From Galeruca laticollis (lineage: Eukaryota > Arthropoda > Insecta > Coleoptera > Chrysomelidae), in NCBI GenBank assembly GCA_963921935.1, contig OY998176.1, forward strand, positions 45,595,813 through 45,659,812: a stretch of DNA of 64,000 bases, read 5' to 3'. This document shows positions 1 to 10,338 of the stretch, piece after piece; the stretch's first letter is position 1; each line of letters opens with the position of its first letter. The notes beneath the pieces were generated by a model. The model made no database searches. It was not told the DNA's origin and worked only from the letters and a program-made list of their open reading frames with translations. The position numbers were made by a program, and so were the translations under genes.

Positions 1-1390
1 TGTTCTATTGATGTGGAATCTTCTGTACCAAAGCTGGATCTCCTTCAATCTTGTAGTTACAAACTCTATAGTTTGTATGGCAGGTAAGTTCGTAAATTCT
101 TGTTAAATCACTTAGATATTTTTGCTTATAATGTTTGTGTTACGATGATAATGGTTTAGGAAACGTATTTTCTCACTATAAAGTGATTACTTTTTGAAAA
201 TTCGGGTAGCGTCCCCTCTCAAATTTAAAATGTTTATATTTCCCACAAATTCTTATTATTTCCAAGTATTTTCTTTTTAAAATGTTCAATGTATATTGAT
301 TAAATGTTTGCAATGTCTTTTGACTTTAATTTCTAATAATTTCCCAAATATCTTTATAAAATTTTCTTACATGCGTCCTTCTCCATTAGCTTCGCTTCAC
401 CAACCTTTTGTTTTCCAAATCAACAAACTTTTTGTTGTCCGCTTTGTTATTTGTAAAACAAAAAACTTACTACATACTAGATATAATATGCTTTGTCTTA
501 TCTAATGTTTTATATGTCGATACATGTCTTTATATTTTTCTATGATTATGGATTGTTGATGTAAGATTTCCAACTAATTTACCATTCCTATTTGCATACT
601 CATTCTTTCAAAAATCTACCTTATTCTAATTAACAAAATTATATCTATTTGACTTTAAATTTCAATATCAATCCATATATAATCTAGAATGTTCAAATAT
701 CTGTCATAATGCCTTTCAATTAAATCTTTACTCATCATTACATATTTATCTATTACAAACTTGGCTCTTTATTTATTTCAGTCATCATATTTTTCTATTA
801 TCAATAGTTCACAAACATAAATAATTCTATGGTAGAATCTACCTCTGCACTAAGTGTACTTCATTAACAGACATGAAATTTTTAGTTGTCACTCCAGTTA
901 TCTCCTTTTTAATATAAACATTACACTTTTGTTGGTATATATCGTGATCTAACATTCTATTTATTATTGTCTGATAATAATTTATTTTCTTTTCAGATTC
1001 ATTGTTAGATGTTCGAAATACTGGATACACATTATCATTTGCTATAGACAAGAAAATGAGTTTATGATTTGTTAAGATATAATTAAAATTTTATGAAAAT
1101 AATGCAGTTTATAATCTGAAATCCTAAGGTAAATAATTTTACTATTACTTATGTATCTCTTTCGTTTTGAAGCATAACTAATATAATAAATGTTCAATTC
1201 AATAGAAAATATATATTCTTCTTATATTATCATCATTAGAAAAGATAATTCCAGCTGTGTGAAACAATTAATTTCCATCTGTTACTCTACAAGGTTGCAA
1301 ATTTCATACTTTTGTGTTCCATTCTTTTTACTGTTTCTTACGATAAGTTCAATATATATATAGAAGAAGAATAGACTTTGCTGACTAGTT
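1..1390. other. AT-rich stretch, no gene recognised
   Basis: No open frame here resembles a protein family that I know, and the short frames are typical of AT-rich noncoding DNA. A good splice-donor-like string (CAG|GTAAGT) lies at about 79-87, but none of the frames before it looks convincingly like an exon of the LRR gene found downstream. Confidence 0.5.
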
Positions 1391-1460
1391 AGGAATAAAA
1401 CTAGTGAATATTGGGGAATTGCAGCAAGAAAATGGAAAAAGTATACTCTTAGCGGAAAAT

Positions 1461-1502
1461 GTCCAAGCTTTCGAGGATGTTTGTCCTCATCATCAGGGAG
1501 AC
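1461..1502 (-). ncRNA. Hammerhead-ribozyme-like motif (class 2, intact core)
   Basis: Read on the minus strand, the site holds the core CTGATGA, then a hairpin with arms GAGGA/TCCTC around CAAACA, then GAAAGCTTGGAC. This is the order of a type I hammerhead ribozyme: core, stem II, GAAA, very short stem III, cleavage position, stem I return. Stem I can form between GUC(U)CC before the core and GGAC after it. One extra U sits between the core and stem II. The downstream minus-strand text (TTGCTGCAATTCCCCAATA) resembles the sequence next to the motif at 21008-21040, beside a Penelope-like fragment. Hammerheads in Penelope-like pseudo-LTRs are established; cleavage by this copy is inference. Confidence 0.55.
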
Positions 1503-2239
1503 TAAAATCAAAAACAACAGTTGAATATTGTGGTCCATAAAGAATAATTAGAATTGAAGTTCACAACCACGTGTGTACTTACCTCCGAAGTGAGGTTAGA
1601 CTCCATAAAGTTGTAAAATCGTAAACTACAGATCGTAAATTGTGAAATGATTCACAGGAATTGAGTTAACGGAAGGACAACCAACCGCATCACACCACCA
1701 AGTGAAAATGTCGTAACATTTTATAAAATAAAATACATAAATTCATCTTGATGCGTTACTATGTTGAACGCCGGTAAGAAAATGATATAGTTTCCCTCCA
1801 ATTGGGATGTAACAAGAGACAAACAGTGCTGCCAACAGTCAAATCAGTGAACTGTAGGGCAATGTAACCATTTCAGTAATGGACTCTGCTGTAGGGCCAA
1901 CAATTGGTTTAATAAAAATATGTATTATCTTAGAAAAGAGGAAGAGGGAGAAAGAGTGCGAGACAGAGAGAGGGGGAACGCTCTCAATTTGTGTAATTTG
2001 AGCGTGTAGAGAACATAACCCCAATATGACATACACAAAGGAAGAAAAGAGAAATAAAACAGTACAATAACAGTATTAATATGTAGTAATAATAATATAA
2101 TTTGAATATATCTACCAACACCAATACATTCAAATTCAAGTTTTTATTATTATTATTAAGTTAAAGTAATAAGGGTGGTGCTGTTAGGAGCAATATGGTT
2201 GTTTAATACAACTTGAGGAGTAAAATTAGTATCTAAGGA
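1503..2239. other. Probable Penelope-like untranslated/pseudo-LTR sequence
   Basis: No protein is recognised. The first part adjoins the hammerhead-like motif and is plausibly the 5' side of the same minus-strand Penelope-like pseudo-LTR. A purine-rich patch (GAGAGAG type) lies at about 1935-1975. The remainder is AT-rich. Confidence 0.3.
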
Positions 2240-2441
2240 CAACAGAAATGAGAAAATATAACAGAATTCAACACCTTTGCTCCCATGTTCCACATCTTTT
2301 CTTGGTTGTACCGTACCGGCTAATGAGCCAGAAACATGCATGTCTGCGGTTACCACTCTTTTCAGTAGCCCCTTCTATTTGCGTGCAGTACCCACTAATC
2401 TATTCGTTGCTTATTGTTCATATGTCACGTACTATTCGTAC

Positions 2442-2445
<4 letters not shown>
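2240..2445 (+). repeat. Remnant of the hammerhead-bearing repeat unit
   Basis: The text from the 'ctttgctcccatgttccacatc' part to the GTTACCACTC block is a diverged copy of the units at 10200-10330 and 54290-54480. The ribozyme-like part is at 2303-2355. It keeps the outer helix (TGGT/ACCA), inner stem I (CCGTA/TGCGG), stem II (GGC/GCC) and GAAACATGCATGTC. It has lost six bases of the catalytic core (GATGAA), so this copy should not cleave. A (TA)n tract follows directly. Confidence 0.7.

Positions 2446-2481
<36 letters not shown>
2446..2481. repeat. (TA)n microsatellite
   Basis: An uninterrupted TA run that forms the right edge of the hammerhead-unit remnant and the left edge of an AT-rich dispersed repeat. 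Confidence 0.95.
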
Positions 2482-2482
<1 letters not shown>

Positions 2483-3124
2483 AGATGATATATTCAATAA
2501 GGAATAATATATAAAGATCATAGATATTAAAGATTAGAAATATCATAAGATAAAACAATCATAACAATAACATATGACGACAAATTCAGTTTCTTTAAAA
2601 CATTCAGTCATAACATAAATAAGAAATTAAAGTAGTAGGTCTAAATAGAATACCAAATATAATTATAAATTAAATTTGATTAGCAGTCTATCAAGGTATA
2701 AGTCTAGTAGCAAAATTTCTTCGAAAGACTAAGTTGATTTTAAGTTTAAAATTCTAAGTTATTTAATAGATCATAAAATTTAAGGAAAGTTTGATAATAA
2801 AAATTTGTCAAACACATAAAACCCACAGGACTCATGAGTCATGTCCATAGATTTGTCAGGAAATTTGATAATTAACTTAATAATTTTAAGATAGATGTAA
2901 AACTGTTGGTTAAAACGTCTATTTGAAATGTTTCAGATAAAGATATTTAGTTTAATAAAATCTTATGCAATTTGAAACGTGACATCTAAATATTTTCATA
3001 ATATAGTTTCTAGTTTGAAAGGAAAATTAAAAATTTAAATAAGATCACTTAATTTAAATTTAGAAATAATGAAAAAATATTATATATGGAAAAGAATTAT
3101 AAAATTTATATTATAGCGTATGTA
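2482..3124 (+). repeat. AT-rich dispersed repeat, copy also at 25103-25535
   Basis: The block starts TGAGATGATATATTCAATAAG and matches 25105-25535 along its whole length. Shared tracts include ATAGATTTGTC.GGAAATT and AAGATGTAAAACT..GTTAAAAC.TCTATT. No coding potential is seen. It is interrupted on the right by the Jockey-type insertion and may continue at 5389. Confidence 0.65.
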
Positions 3125-3135
3125 GAATGAACAAG
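3125..3135 (+). repeat. Left target-site duplication of the Jockey-type element
   Basis: GAATGAACAAG is repeated exactly at 5378-5388. The two copies bracket a C-rich insert inside AT-rich DNA. Eleven bases is an ordinary length for target-primed reverse transcription. Confidence 0.75.
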
Positions 3136-4442
3136 ATAGTTCTCATCCCCAAACCCGGCAAAGACCCTACAAAGCCTGAATCTTACCGCCCTATCTCATT
3201 AATCAGCGTCCTAGGTAAAGTCTTTGAACGCTTGTTAAAAGAACGAATCTGGGACTTCTGCACTGAAAATAATATAATTCCGGCATTTCAATTCGGATTC
3301 AGGCCGGGCCACTCTTGTCAGAACGCCACCACCAACCTTCAAACAATCGTCACCCGAGCTTTAAATCAACGACGCTGTTCTGCTGCCATCCTCATGGACG
3401 TTCAGAAGGCTTTCGATCAAGTCTGGCACGCCGGACTAGTGAGAAAACTAATGAGCATCCGACTATCAAACCAAATCGTCAAATTAATATATTCTTACCT
3501 CACCGACCGATCGATCAGCGTCAAAGTTGGTTATAGCATATCCGATCCCTTTACACCTCAAACTGGCGTTCCGCAGGGCTCGATACTCGCTCCTCTATTA
3601 TACATCATTTATACGTATGATACACCAGTTCCACGACATCCCCGTGATAACGTCCAACTATATGCGGATGATACCGCACTAATTATCTCAGCCACAGACA
3701 TTCGCTCTCTCAACATTCGATCCCAAAATCTACTGTACCAATTTTCCAATTGGTGCAGGAAATGGCGGGTGACTCTCAACCCTCAGAAAACACAAGCCAT
3801 CGTCTTCCCTGATACCAAGAGCGAACGACTTCTTCCTACAAACTTCCGACTCGTGCTCTGGGGTGATCGACTCGAAATCCGTAGGGAAGTCGTCTATTTG
3901 GGAGTGAAATTCACTTACACTCTCAACTGGACGTCCGACCTAATGGACACTTTAAACAAAGTCCGACGGAGAGTTAATCTTCTCAATGCGCTCGGCGGCA
4001 GCTTCTGACGTACTCACCCTACTTCATACGTATAAAACATACATCCGTCCAATAATCGACTATAGAGCTAATGTCTATTGCACCCTCCCCAACCATCTTG
4101 CCAAACGACTCTGAACTTGTGAGCAGTCAATCCTTAGGTACTGCCAATACAAGGCTCCATACTCTCCCACCAACACAGTATATGTCAATATCGACATCGA
4201 GCCCCTTCTACCATGCCTTAATAACCTACAAGCCCGATACGTTAGTCGTACTATCGAATCGGGCAGCGAAATCGCCAAAAACACCCTTCTCACACCGTGG
4301 GTCGCCAACAGACGACCCCTCGGTAGGTACCCCCAGAGGAAGCTCCCATTTCCTCCGTTACGCCTGCTAGCCACGGCTTACGACGACCTCCCCGACGCAT
4401 ACATCGACTACCTCGACAGCTCCCCAATCTCCATACGATAAT
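3136..4442 (+). pseudogene. Non-LTR reverse transcriptase, C-terminal part (broken)
   Basis: The product is an RNA-dependent DNA polymerase that copied the element RNA at a nicked target. The first frame (to 4008) shows the early RT block IPKPGKDP..SYRPISL, then GFRPGHS, a DVQKAFDQVWH block with the first catalytic Asp, GVPQGS, and the catalytic YADDTAL box, about residues 180-186 of the open frame. The frame then shifts. The Jockey-type C-terminal text continues in another frame (TYKTYIRPIIDY..., ending ...DYLDSSPISIR), with one further stop near 4112. The ATG at 3127 lies inside the target duplication, so it is host DNA and not a real start. It is dead as a gene: no endonuclease, a frameshift and a stop. 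Confidence 0.85.
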
Positions 4443-5377
4443 CGTTAAAAACTCACTATTTCTTACACCATTCTAGGTCATTTTTTCTCTACTCAACAAC
4501 CTCCGCAACAAGTCCAAAACCATTATAATAAAATCTCAACAAATTCCAAAATCTCTCATTCCCATATTTGTTCAACACTTTGGACTAACCCTATATTTAT
4601 TGCCGCCCCCACACCACCCACGTCGGTGTTGCAGGTTTTTGCGGTTTTCCTGTACACTGTGAATTAATCACTAGCCAAATGGACCGACGATCGACGCACC
4701 CGCATTTTTAGATTTAAAATTGTTATTATACCACCGACCATCGTAAACATTCCCAAACCACCGAAGGCACGTCACCGCAACTTTCCACCAAATTTCAACA
4801 AAATACTAAATTCCATACACTTTTGAAAAATGTCTCCTATACACTTTTTCACATAACAAAAATCCAAAAGTAGAAATCTTCAGTATCCCTAATACATCGC
4901 TCTCAAAATATAGGCGACATTTCAAAATCAATAAATAACATTCAATTTCATAATTTCTGACACCTAGCCAGCCCAACGCATATATCTATGTATAGGCAAC
5001 GATACATGGTTCGTCTTCAACACTTACACTCCCATCCTAGACACTTTTTGTCAAATCATTTCCGCACACTTCTAGGCTTCGCTGCTTCCAGAGACCAACC
5101 CCCAATTCACCCCAACACAGCACAACCACCCAGTCACCACCCAACAACTCTCATTTCTAGACACTTCTAAACAAATTTTCCTAGTCACTTTTAAAAATTT
5201 TCTTACTAGACACTTTTAAACCCCAACCTAATTTCTCGGCCGAGCGCGCACCAACACACCCCCAACACAGCCCTGAAGAGGAAACCTATCCTATACCAGG
5301 GCAGCAACAAGAAAAGGACATTCAACCAAGAAAACCCCAACCCACCCCAAACTCATTTACGAATCTCTCTCTCTCTT
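3136..5377 (+). mobile_element. 5'-truncated non-LTR retrotransposon (Jockey type)
   Basis: The element begins in the middle of its reverse transcriptase and lacks the gag-like ORF and endonuclease. It runs through about 0.94 kb of C-rich noncoding sequence and ends in a (CT)n run just before the second target duplication. In the noncoding tail the string CTAGACACTT recurs at about 5037, 5157 and 5203. Base composition changes sharply at both edges, which supports the boundaries. Truncation at the 5' end is the usual outcome of target-primed reverse transcription. Confidence 0.8.
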
Positions 5378-5388
5378 GAATGAACAAG
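5378..5388 (+). repeat. Right target-site duplication of the Jockey-type element
   Basis: An exact second copy of the 11 bases at 3125-3135, immediately after the CT-rich 3' end of the element. Confidence 0.75.
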
Positions 5389-7183
5389 TATGTACATTGA
5401 TTACATAATATAATTTAAATAATTATTTGTCAATAATATTTCTCTAAATTTATCAATTATAAGTATTTATCAAGATATCAAATTAAATTTCATTATAGTA
5501 TAATCAAGGATAAACAAATAAGCCAGATCAAAATCATTGCAAATTATCAATAAGGTAATTTTACGTTATAAGTAACATAAGACAGAACTTTAAAAGAAAC
5601 CAAGCTCAACTAATTAACTTGACGGAAACCGAAACATTAGACACGAAAAGATTCATTTGTTAGCGACATAAATTTTAATGAAATCTGTAATTAGTATGCA
5701 ATGTCGATAAAAAAGGAATTAAAACATGAGACAGAAATACCAATTGATAATTACTATGATTATTGACAAATGATGAGGATAAAATTTTATAAAAAAAGGA
5801 AAACTAATGAAATGTTATGTTTAAAATGTGGTGAATAGAAGACAAATATGAAATAAATTGTATACATATGCTTTAGAATATTTCTGTTGTAAAATTGCGA
5901 TATATCAAAATTAGAGCTGACCAATCAGACAAGAGGACGATGAATAGACATTCTAGAGAGTGTAAAACTTCTGGTCAACAGCAAAGGGTTGTTGATAAAA
6001 AAGAAAAGAGAGACAGTGAGAGGGAAGTGAAAAGGAGACGCGTGAGGTAACATCTGTGAATAGCGCAGTTAAATTTTTAAATCAAAAGTAATAAATCTCA
6101 TTATTTAAGTCTAATTAAAAGATACTGTGATTAAGTTAACAATCCCTAATATGCATAAACAAGTTTTTAATAGGAGAGTGAGATTTGATGAGTTATCAAG
6201 AAATGAGGAGTCGCTGCAAAGAGATGTGTAAAGTGTTTGAACGCGAACATATTGGAGAAGCTAGTTCTCACCAGGTTGGTGATATTTGAATTTATTTTGG
6301 TCCAAAATAATATAACAAACTTACTGAATTAAACAAATGATCATTATAAACTTACTTAAAATTTTAAAAGGCCGAAAATTAATAAAGAAATTGAATGTAA
6401 CATTAAGAATAACTATATAAGTGAAATATTAAATGATAATGGTATAAGATTTACAACTTACCTGATATTTTGTTGAAAAATATAAATTGCATGTTTATAG
6501 TTCATAAGAAATTATAGTTTGATAAGTCACAAAATTTATCATTTTACACACACATATATTATATAAATATCAAACTTCACTTTGCTAAAATATTTGTAAT
6601 AATTTAAAACGATACACCACAAGAAATGATTTTTAAACATACTGTTTCAAAGCTTAAAATATAAATTCTTTTCCACATAAAAGTAGTGTTAACAAAAAAA
6701 AAAGCTTTGTATCTGCAGGTGTCTATCAAAGCTTTCAAGATAAACAATATGAAAATTATGCAAATGAGCTTCATAGGCGTCACATTTTATTATTTGTAAT
6801 CATTTGTATATGAATTTACATAAATGATTTTAGTCAAAAATTTGTTTAATTGCTAATATATCTAATTGCCGTTTTGAGACTAATCGCCCTGAGATAAATT
6901 TATGTTTCACAAATATTGGAATGAGAGACACTTATAAGGTAAGGACTGAAATTAATTTATTCATTGAGCAAAACATTTAAAAAAAATTTTGAAACATTAA
7001 TAATAAATAAATTAAATTGGCATCCTAACAATTAAATAACAACACATTAATAAAGGTTTCATAGCTATTAAAAATAATTAATTATATCATAGATAGAAAG
7101 TTAATCTGAGAATAAATAAACATAAATAATAACAAAGATAAATAATAACTATATAAAAAAAGGCATCCCAACGTGGTAATACA

Positions 7184-7189
<6 letters not shown>
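5389..7189. repeat. AT-rich dispersed block, diverged copies elsewhere in window
   Basis: No gene is seen. Several anchors recur at 9500-9778, 10404-11403 and 16274-17330. They are TAACAT.AGACAGAACTT near 5580 and 9625, CTGTAATTAGTA near 5690 and 10466, GACCAATC near 5926 and 10690, and ATGATCAT near 6340 and 11282. Read together, the second copy has been split by a hammerhead palindrome and by the copia element. The pairing is by eye and the copies are strongly diverged. Confidence 0.45.
7160..7180 (-). repeat. tRNA-Lys 3'-end-like motif beside (TA)n
   Basis: On the minus strand the text reads ATTACCACGTTGGGATGCC, a decayed relative of AGCCCCACGTTGGG. It sits ten bases from a (TA)n tract, the same arrangement as at 17246-17263 and 51949-52069. 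Confidence 0.4.

Positions 7190-7219
<30 letters not shown>
7190..7219. repeat. (TA)n microsatellite
   Basis: A TA run separating the block that ends with the tRNA-Lys-like motif from the block at 7220-8504. Confidence 0.95.
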
Positions 7220-7222
<3 letters not shown>

Positions 7223-8501
7223 TAAAATTTTAAAGAATTTCGTTCAATTTTATTTTGCAATACTTTTGGCAAACCCAGTATTGTCTATAAAATCAATATG
7301 GTTGAAAAACACTGTATATGTAATATTTGGCAGATTATTTAATTTCTGATGACATTGACATGTCACAGTTGAAGAAGATATTGTAGGTTAAAGAAAAGAG
7401 AATTCATGATAAGATATTTATATAATAAAAGAATTCCAAATCTTTGTTACAGAAAAATAACAGATAGAGTTTTGTTTTTGAAAAGAAGAAAGTGTGTAAC
7501 CACAGCGTAATGTGGTTATTTATTTGATAAAAAATAGTTAGTTGAATTTGATATCCCGAACGGAGAACATGTAATTTAATAGTTCTCCAATATTTCACCA
7601 AGTAGTAGTTAATTAAATAATATAATAATTAATAATAGAAATTGTTATCCGGTGCCCATAATTGTAAATTCTGTGCGTGTTATTTTTATTAAAAAAGTTA
7701 GTCGTCAGTTCGGAAAAGTGAACGATCCTGAATTCTAAATTAGATTTAGAATTGTACGAGTTTGGAGGAGTTTTGGAGACTTGGTGAGTCTGTTCCAGAT
7801 TATTGATAATATAAAATAATGCATTATTTCGATAACAAAAATATCAGGCCTTAATCATAGATGCATCTAATTATCGATTACAAAGAAATTTGATTCAAAT
7901 AAATACAGAAATTTAATATTGAACAATTATATTGAAAGAAGTTGGGACTGTGAATGGGTATTTAACATTCGCGAAGTAAAAGTGACAATTCGTAAATCAT
8001 TCGGACATTTAGAGAAATTTCTCAATTTAGTTTGTAATTAATTTAATTTGTATCCTTATAGATAAGATTTTGCCATTTGATAATTTATAAACTTTCATCG
8101 TAATTCACTGAAATTTCATTCATTGTACATAAGACATTTGCTATTCGATAAAAGGAAAACTAATATTTGTCTATTTTCTATGAGATTTAATAATTGTATA
8201 TAATTTTTGGAATTCGACTTACGTTAGATATAGTTTTGTAGATTTGAACAACTTTTTGAAATTAAACTCATTTAATTTGATTAAAAATTTTATTTGTGAC
8301 AGTGACATTTGTGGATTCTTGGTGACAATGCTTTTTGAAATTTATTGAATGTCAGAAAGAAATTGAATAGCCTTTAGAATACTGAACAAACAGCCACAGT
8401 ATAGTAATAGGTAGATCAAACAGAAGAAAATTAATAATCAACATTTATTTTAGACAATACATTGAAATCTTATACATCTACAACGATACATAATAGAGTA
8501 A

Positions 8502-8504
<3 letters not shown>
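7220..8504 (-). repeat. AT-rich dispersed repeat, inverted copy at 52920-53497
   Basis: The minus strand from about 7860 down to 7220 matches the + strand at about 52915-53497. Shared text includes AAGGCCTGATATT, GACTCACCA/GAACTCACCA, CACACAGAATTTA, ATTGATTTTATAGACAATA, and a final (TA)n. The short open frames in both copies resemble each other only because the DNA is related; no protein family is recognised. Confidence 0.6.

Positions 8505-8546
<42 letters not shown>
8505..8546. repeat. (TA)n microsatellite
   Basis: A TA run abutting the left end of a Penelope-like coding fragment. Confidence 0.95.
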
Positions 8547-8550
<4 letters not shown>

Positions 8551-8850
8551 GAAGAAAGATATTTGCCAACTTATTTGTAATGGATATTTTTGTAGGGATG
8601 TGGCAATAAGTGACAGTAGATTATATCCTGATAGATGTGCTTTAGCGGAACACGTGTTTTATGAAGGCCATTCTATGGATTATCAATCTGCCAAAGTCTT
8701 AGCAATAGAAAGTAATTATAGAAAACGCTTTTTTTTGGAAACAACATATATTGCAGAACAAAATTATGTAATAAATAAAAAAACAGATTGAAATAACCTT
8801 ATTGTTATCTATGCATATCTTTTAGATTATGAAAAAAGAACAGAAGATTC
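8547..8850 (+). pseudogene. Penelope-like element fragment, end of GIY-YIG nuclease domain
   Basis: The frame encodes SDSRLYPDRCALAEHVF followed by NYRKRFFLETTYIAEQ and, after one stop near 8789, NNLIVIYAYLLDYEK. The same string of landmarks occurs in the longer minus-strand fragment at 21363-22250, which identifies this as the C-terminus of a Penelope-like polyprotein. The GIY-YIG domain is the endonuclease that nicks the target. The reverse transcriptase and the GIY-YIG signature itself are absent. The frame has no ATG and starts right at a (TA)n tract, so this is a 5'-truncated dead copy. Confidence 0.75.
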
Positions 8851-9339
8851 ATAACAATCTTTAATTTTATGATAAAAAAATAAAAATTGTAGTAGTTCAA
8901 GATCAAATATTTTGTTTATTGTCATATTGTTTTTTGAGTTTTTCATTAATTTATGTTTAAAAGAATTTATTATAAAAATTTACAACTATTCCAAAATTCG
9001 CTATAGATTTTATGTAAGTATTTATTATTTCATTTAATTATTAATAATGATAACATTGGCCAATTATTTATAGCCCTTGATAATGAATGAAAATCATTCG
9101 AAAGCTCGGGAATAAATATCTGAAAGAATTTAGACAATACAGTCAATGGCTCAATTCTCTGATTGCTCAATTCAAATCAATAAGTTTGTTTCAACACAGA
9201 CTTTGATTTAATTGAAAATTGTCATTGTCCCAAATATTTTAATTATTGATATAATTTTTGAAATTTAATTAATTGTGTGATATATACTGTAGCAATTATG
9301 TAAGCTCCTATTGTCAAATAAACCCTTTTATTAAAAACC

Positions 9340-9345
<6 letters not shown>
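8851..9345 (+). other. Penelope-like 3' untranslated / pseudo-LTR region
   Basis: About 0.5 kb of AT-rich DNA follows the coding fragment, carries a hammerhead-like motif (9073-9110) and ends in a (TA)n tract. No other coding signal is present. Confidence 0.5.
9073..9110 (+). ncRNA. Hammerhead-like motif (class 2, decayed core)
   Basis: The site reads GCCC, TTGATAAT, a hairpin with arms GAATGA/TCATTC around AAA, then GAAAGCTCGGG. Stem I (CCC/GGG) and stem II are intact and differ in sequence from the motif at 1461-1502, so pairing is kept while bases change. The core has TTGATAA in place of CTGATGA, which removes two invariant positions. Cleavage is therefore unlikely for this copy. Confidence 0.45.

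Positions 9346-9381
<36 letters not shown>
9346..9381. repeat. (TA)n microsatellite
   Basis: A TA run closing the Penelope-like 3' region. Confidence 0.95.
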
Positions 9382-9387
<6 letters not shown>

Positions 9388-9777
9388 AGAAATAACGAGC
9401 ATATAAAGAATAGTAAAATCACAATAGAGTATAAAAAATTATCATATATATCAATAAAAGTAATTTGTCAAAATTTTATCAAATTAATAAAAATATAGAA
9501 GAATGTAATTAATTAGAATCAGTATACATAATCATAAGGAATATAAATAAGAAAATCAAAAGAATTCATATATAATTATTGCTAAACATTTATTGAAATA
9601 ATTCAGTACCATAAGCAACATTAGACAGAACTTAACAAGCAACGAAGTTCCATAAAATAACGTGACGCCACGCGTAACATTAGACGCATAAAAGATCTGT
9701 TTATATTTAAAGAATACATGCAACAAAAAATCAACAGAACTATGAATGATGGATAAATAAATAGAATGTAGAATTAG

Positions 9778-9779
<2 letters not shown>
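9382..9779. other. AT-rich repeat, related to about 5500-5690
   Basis: No gene. The stretch AACATTAGACAGAACTTAAC...GTGACGC...AACATTAGAC near 9620-9690 resembles 5575-5645. Confidence 0.45.

Positions 9780-9828
<49 letters not shown>
9780..9828. repeat. (TA)n microsatellite
   Basis: A TA run left of the 467-bp palindrome. Confidence 0.95.
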
Positions 9829-9830
<2 letters not shown>

Positions 9831-9925
9831 AATAACCAATGAAAAGATGAAAGAATAACGCGTGGAATATAAAACAAAGACATAATTAGCGGGCATATCA
9901 CGCAAAAGAGGTTACAGAGAATGAG

Positions 9926-9984
9926 TGGTAACCGTAGACATGCATGTTTCTGGCTCATTAGCCTTCATCGGTACGGCATAACCA
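9926..9984 (-). ncRNA. Hammerhead-like motif (class 1, U4-to-C core)
   Basis: Minus-strand order: outer helix TGGT, loop TATG, stem I CCGTA, core CCGATGA, stem II GGC/GCC, A, GAAAC, ATGCATG, TC, stem I TACGG, loop TT, outer helix ACCA. The core has C where the consensus has U at the second position (CUGANGA). Stem I is CCGTA/TACGG here and CCGTG/CACGG in the 54-kb units, a compensatory change. Activity of this variant is doubtful. Confidence 0.6.
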
Positions 9985-10227
9985 AGAAAAGGTGTACAAC
10001 TTGGGAGCAAAGATGTTAATTGAAACATGAGAAAACACAAACAACGGATTTCAACAAGATAACCAAACGCACATTTGTGCCTTCAAATGGAAGATCCCGA
10101 GTTTTCAAAACTCGGGATCTTCCATTTGAAGGCACAAATGTGCGTTTGGTTATCTTGTTGAAATCCGTTGTTTGTGTTTTCTCATGTTTCAATTAACATC
10201 TTTGCTCCCAAGTTGTACACCTTTTCT

Positions 10228-10286
10228 TGGTTATGCCGTACCGATGAAGGCTAATGAGCCAGAAACATGCATGTCTACGGTTACCA
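10228..10286 (+). ncRNA. Hammerhead-like motif (class 1), mirror copy
   Basis: The exact reverse complement of the motif at 9926-9984, in the other arm of the palindrome. It has the same core substitution and the same paired stem I. Confidence 0.6.
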
Positions 10287-10338
10287 CTCATTCTCTGTAA
10301 CCTCTTTTGCGTGATATGCCCGCTAATTATGTCTTTGT

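Noticed and set aside
1..81. Possible exon ending at a GTAAGT donor
   Set aside because: The donor is good, but neither open frame (one ending SCSYKLYSLYGR) fits the missing LRRC40 part, and no acceptor is in view. Not enough to call an exon.
2248..2514. Open frames with IYIYIY runs at several loci (also near 9560-9960, 53407-53601, 54813-55020)
   Set aside because: They are translations of (TA)n tracts and flanking repeat DNA, with no protein signal.
6690..6745. Further class 2 hammerhead (AAAGCTTT strings near 6700 and 6730)
   Set aside because: There is no CTGATGA-like core or stem II hairpin in the right place; just AT-rich AAGCTT palindromes.
7404..7601. 65-codon frame resembling the frame at 53043-53294
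   Set aside because: The match (INNH..LWL.TF.FS) comes from an inverted dispersed repeat; the surrounding noncoding DNA matches equally well.
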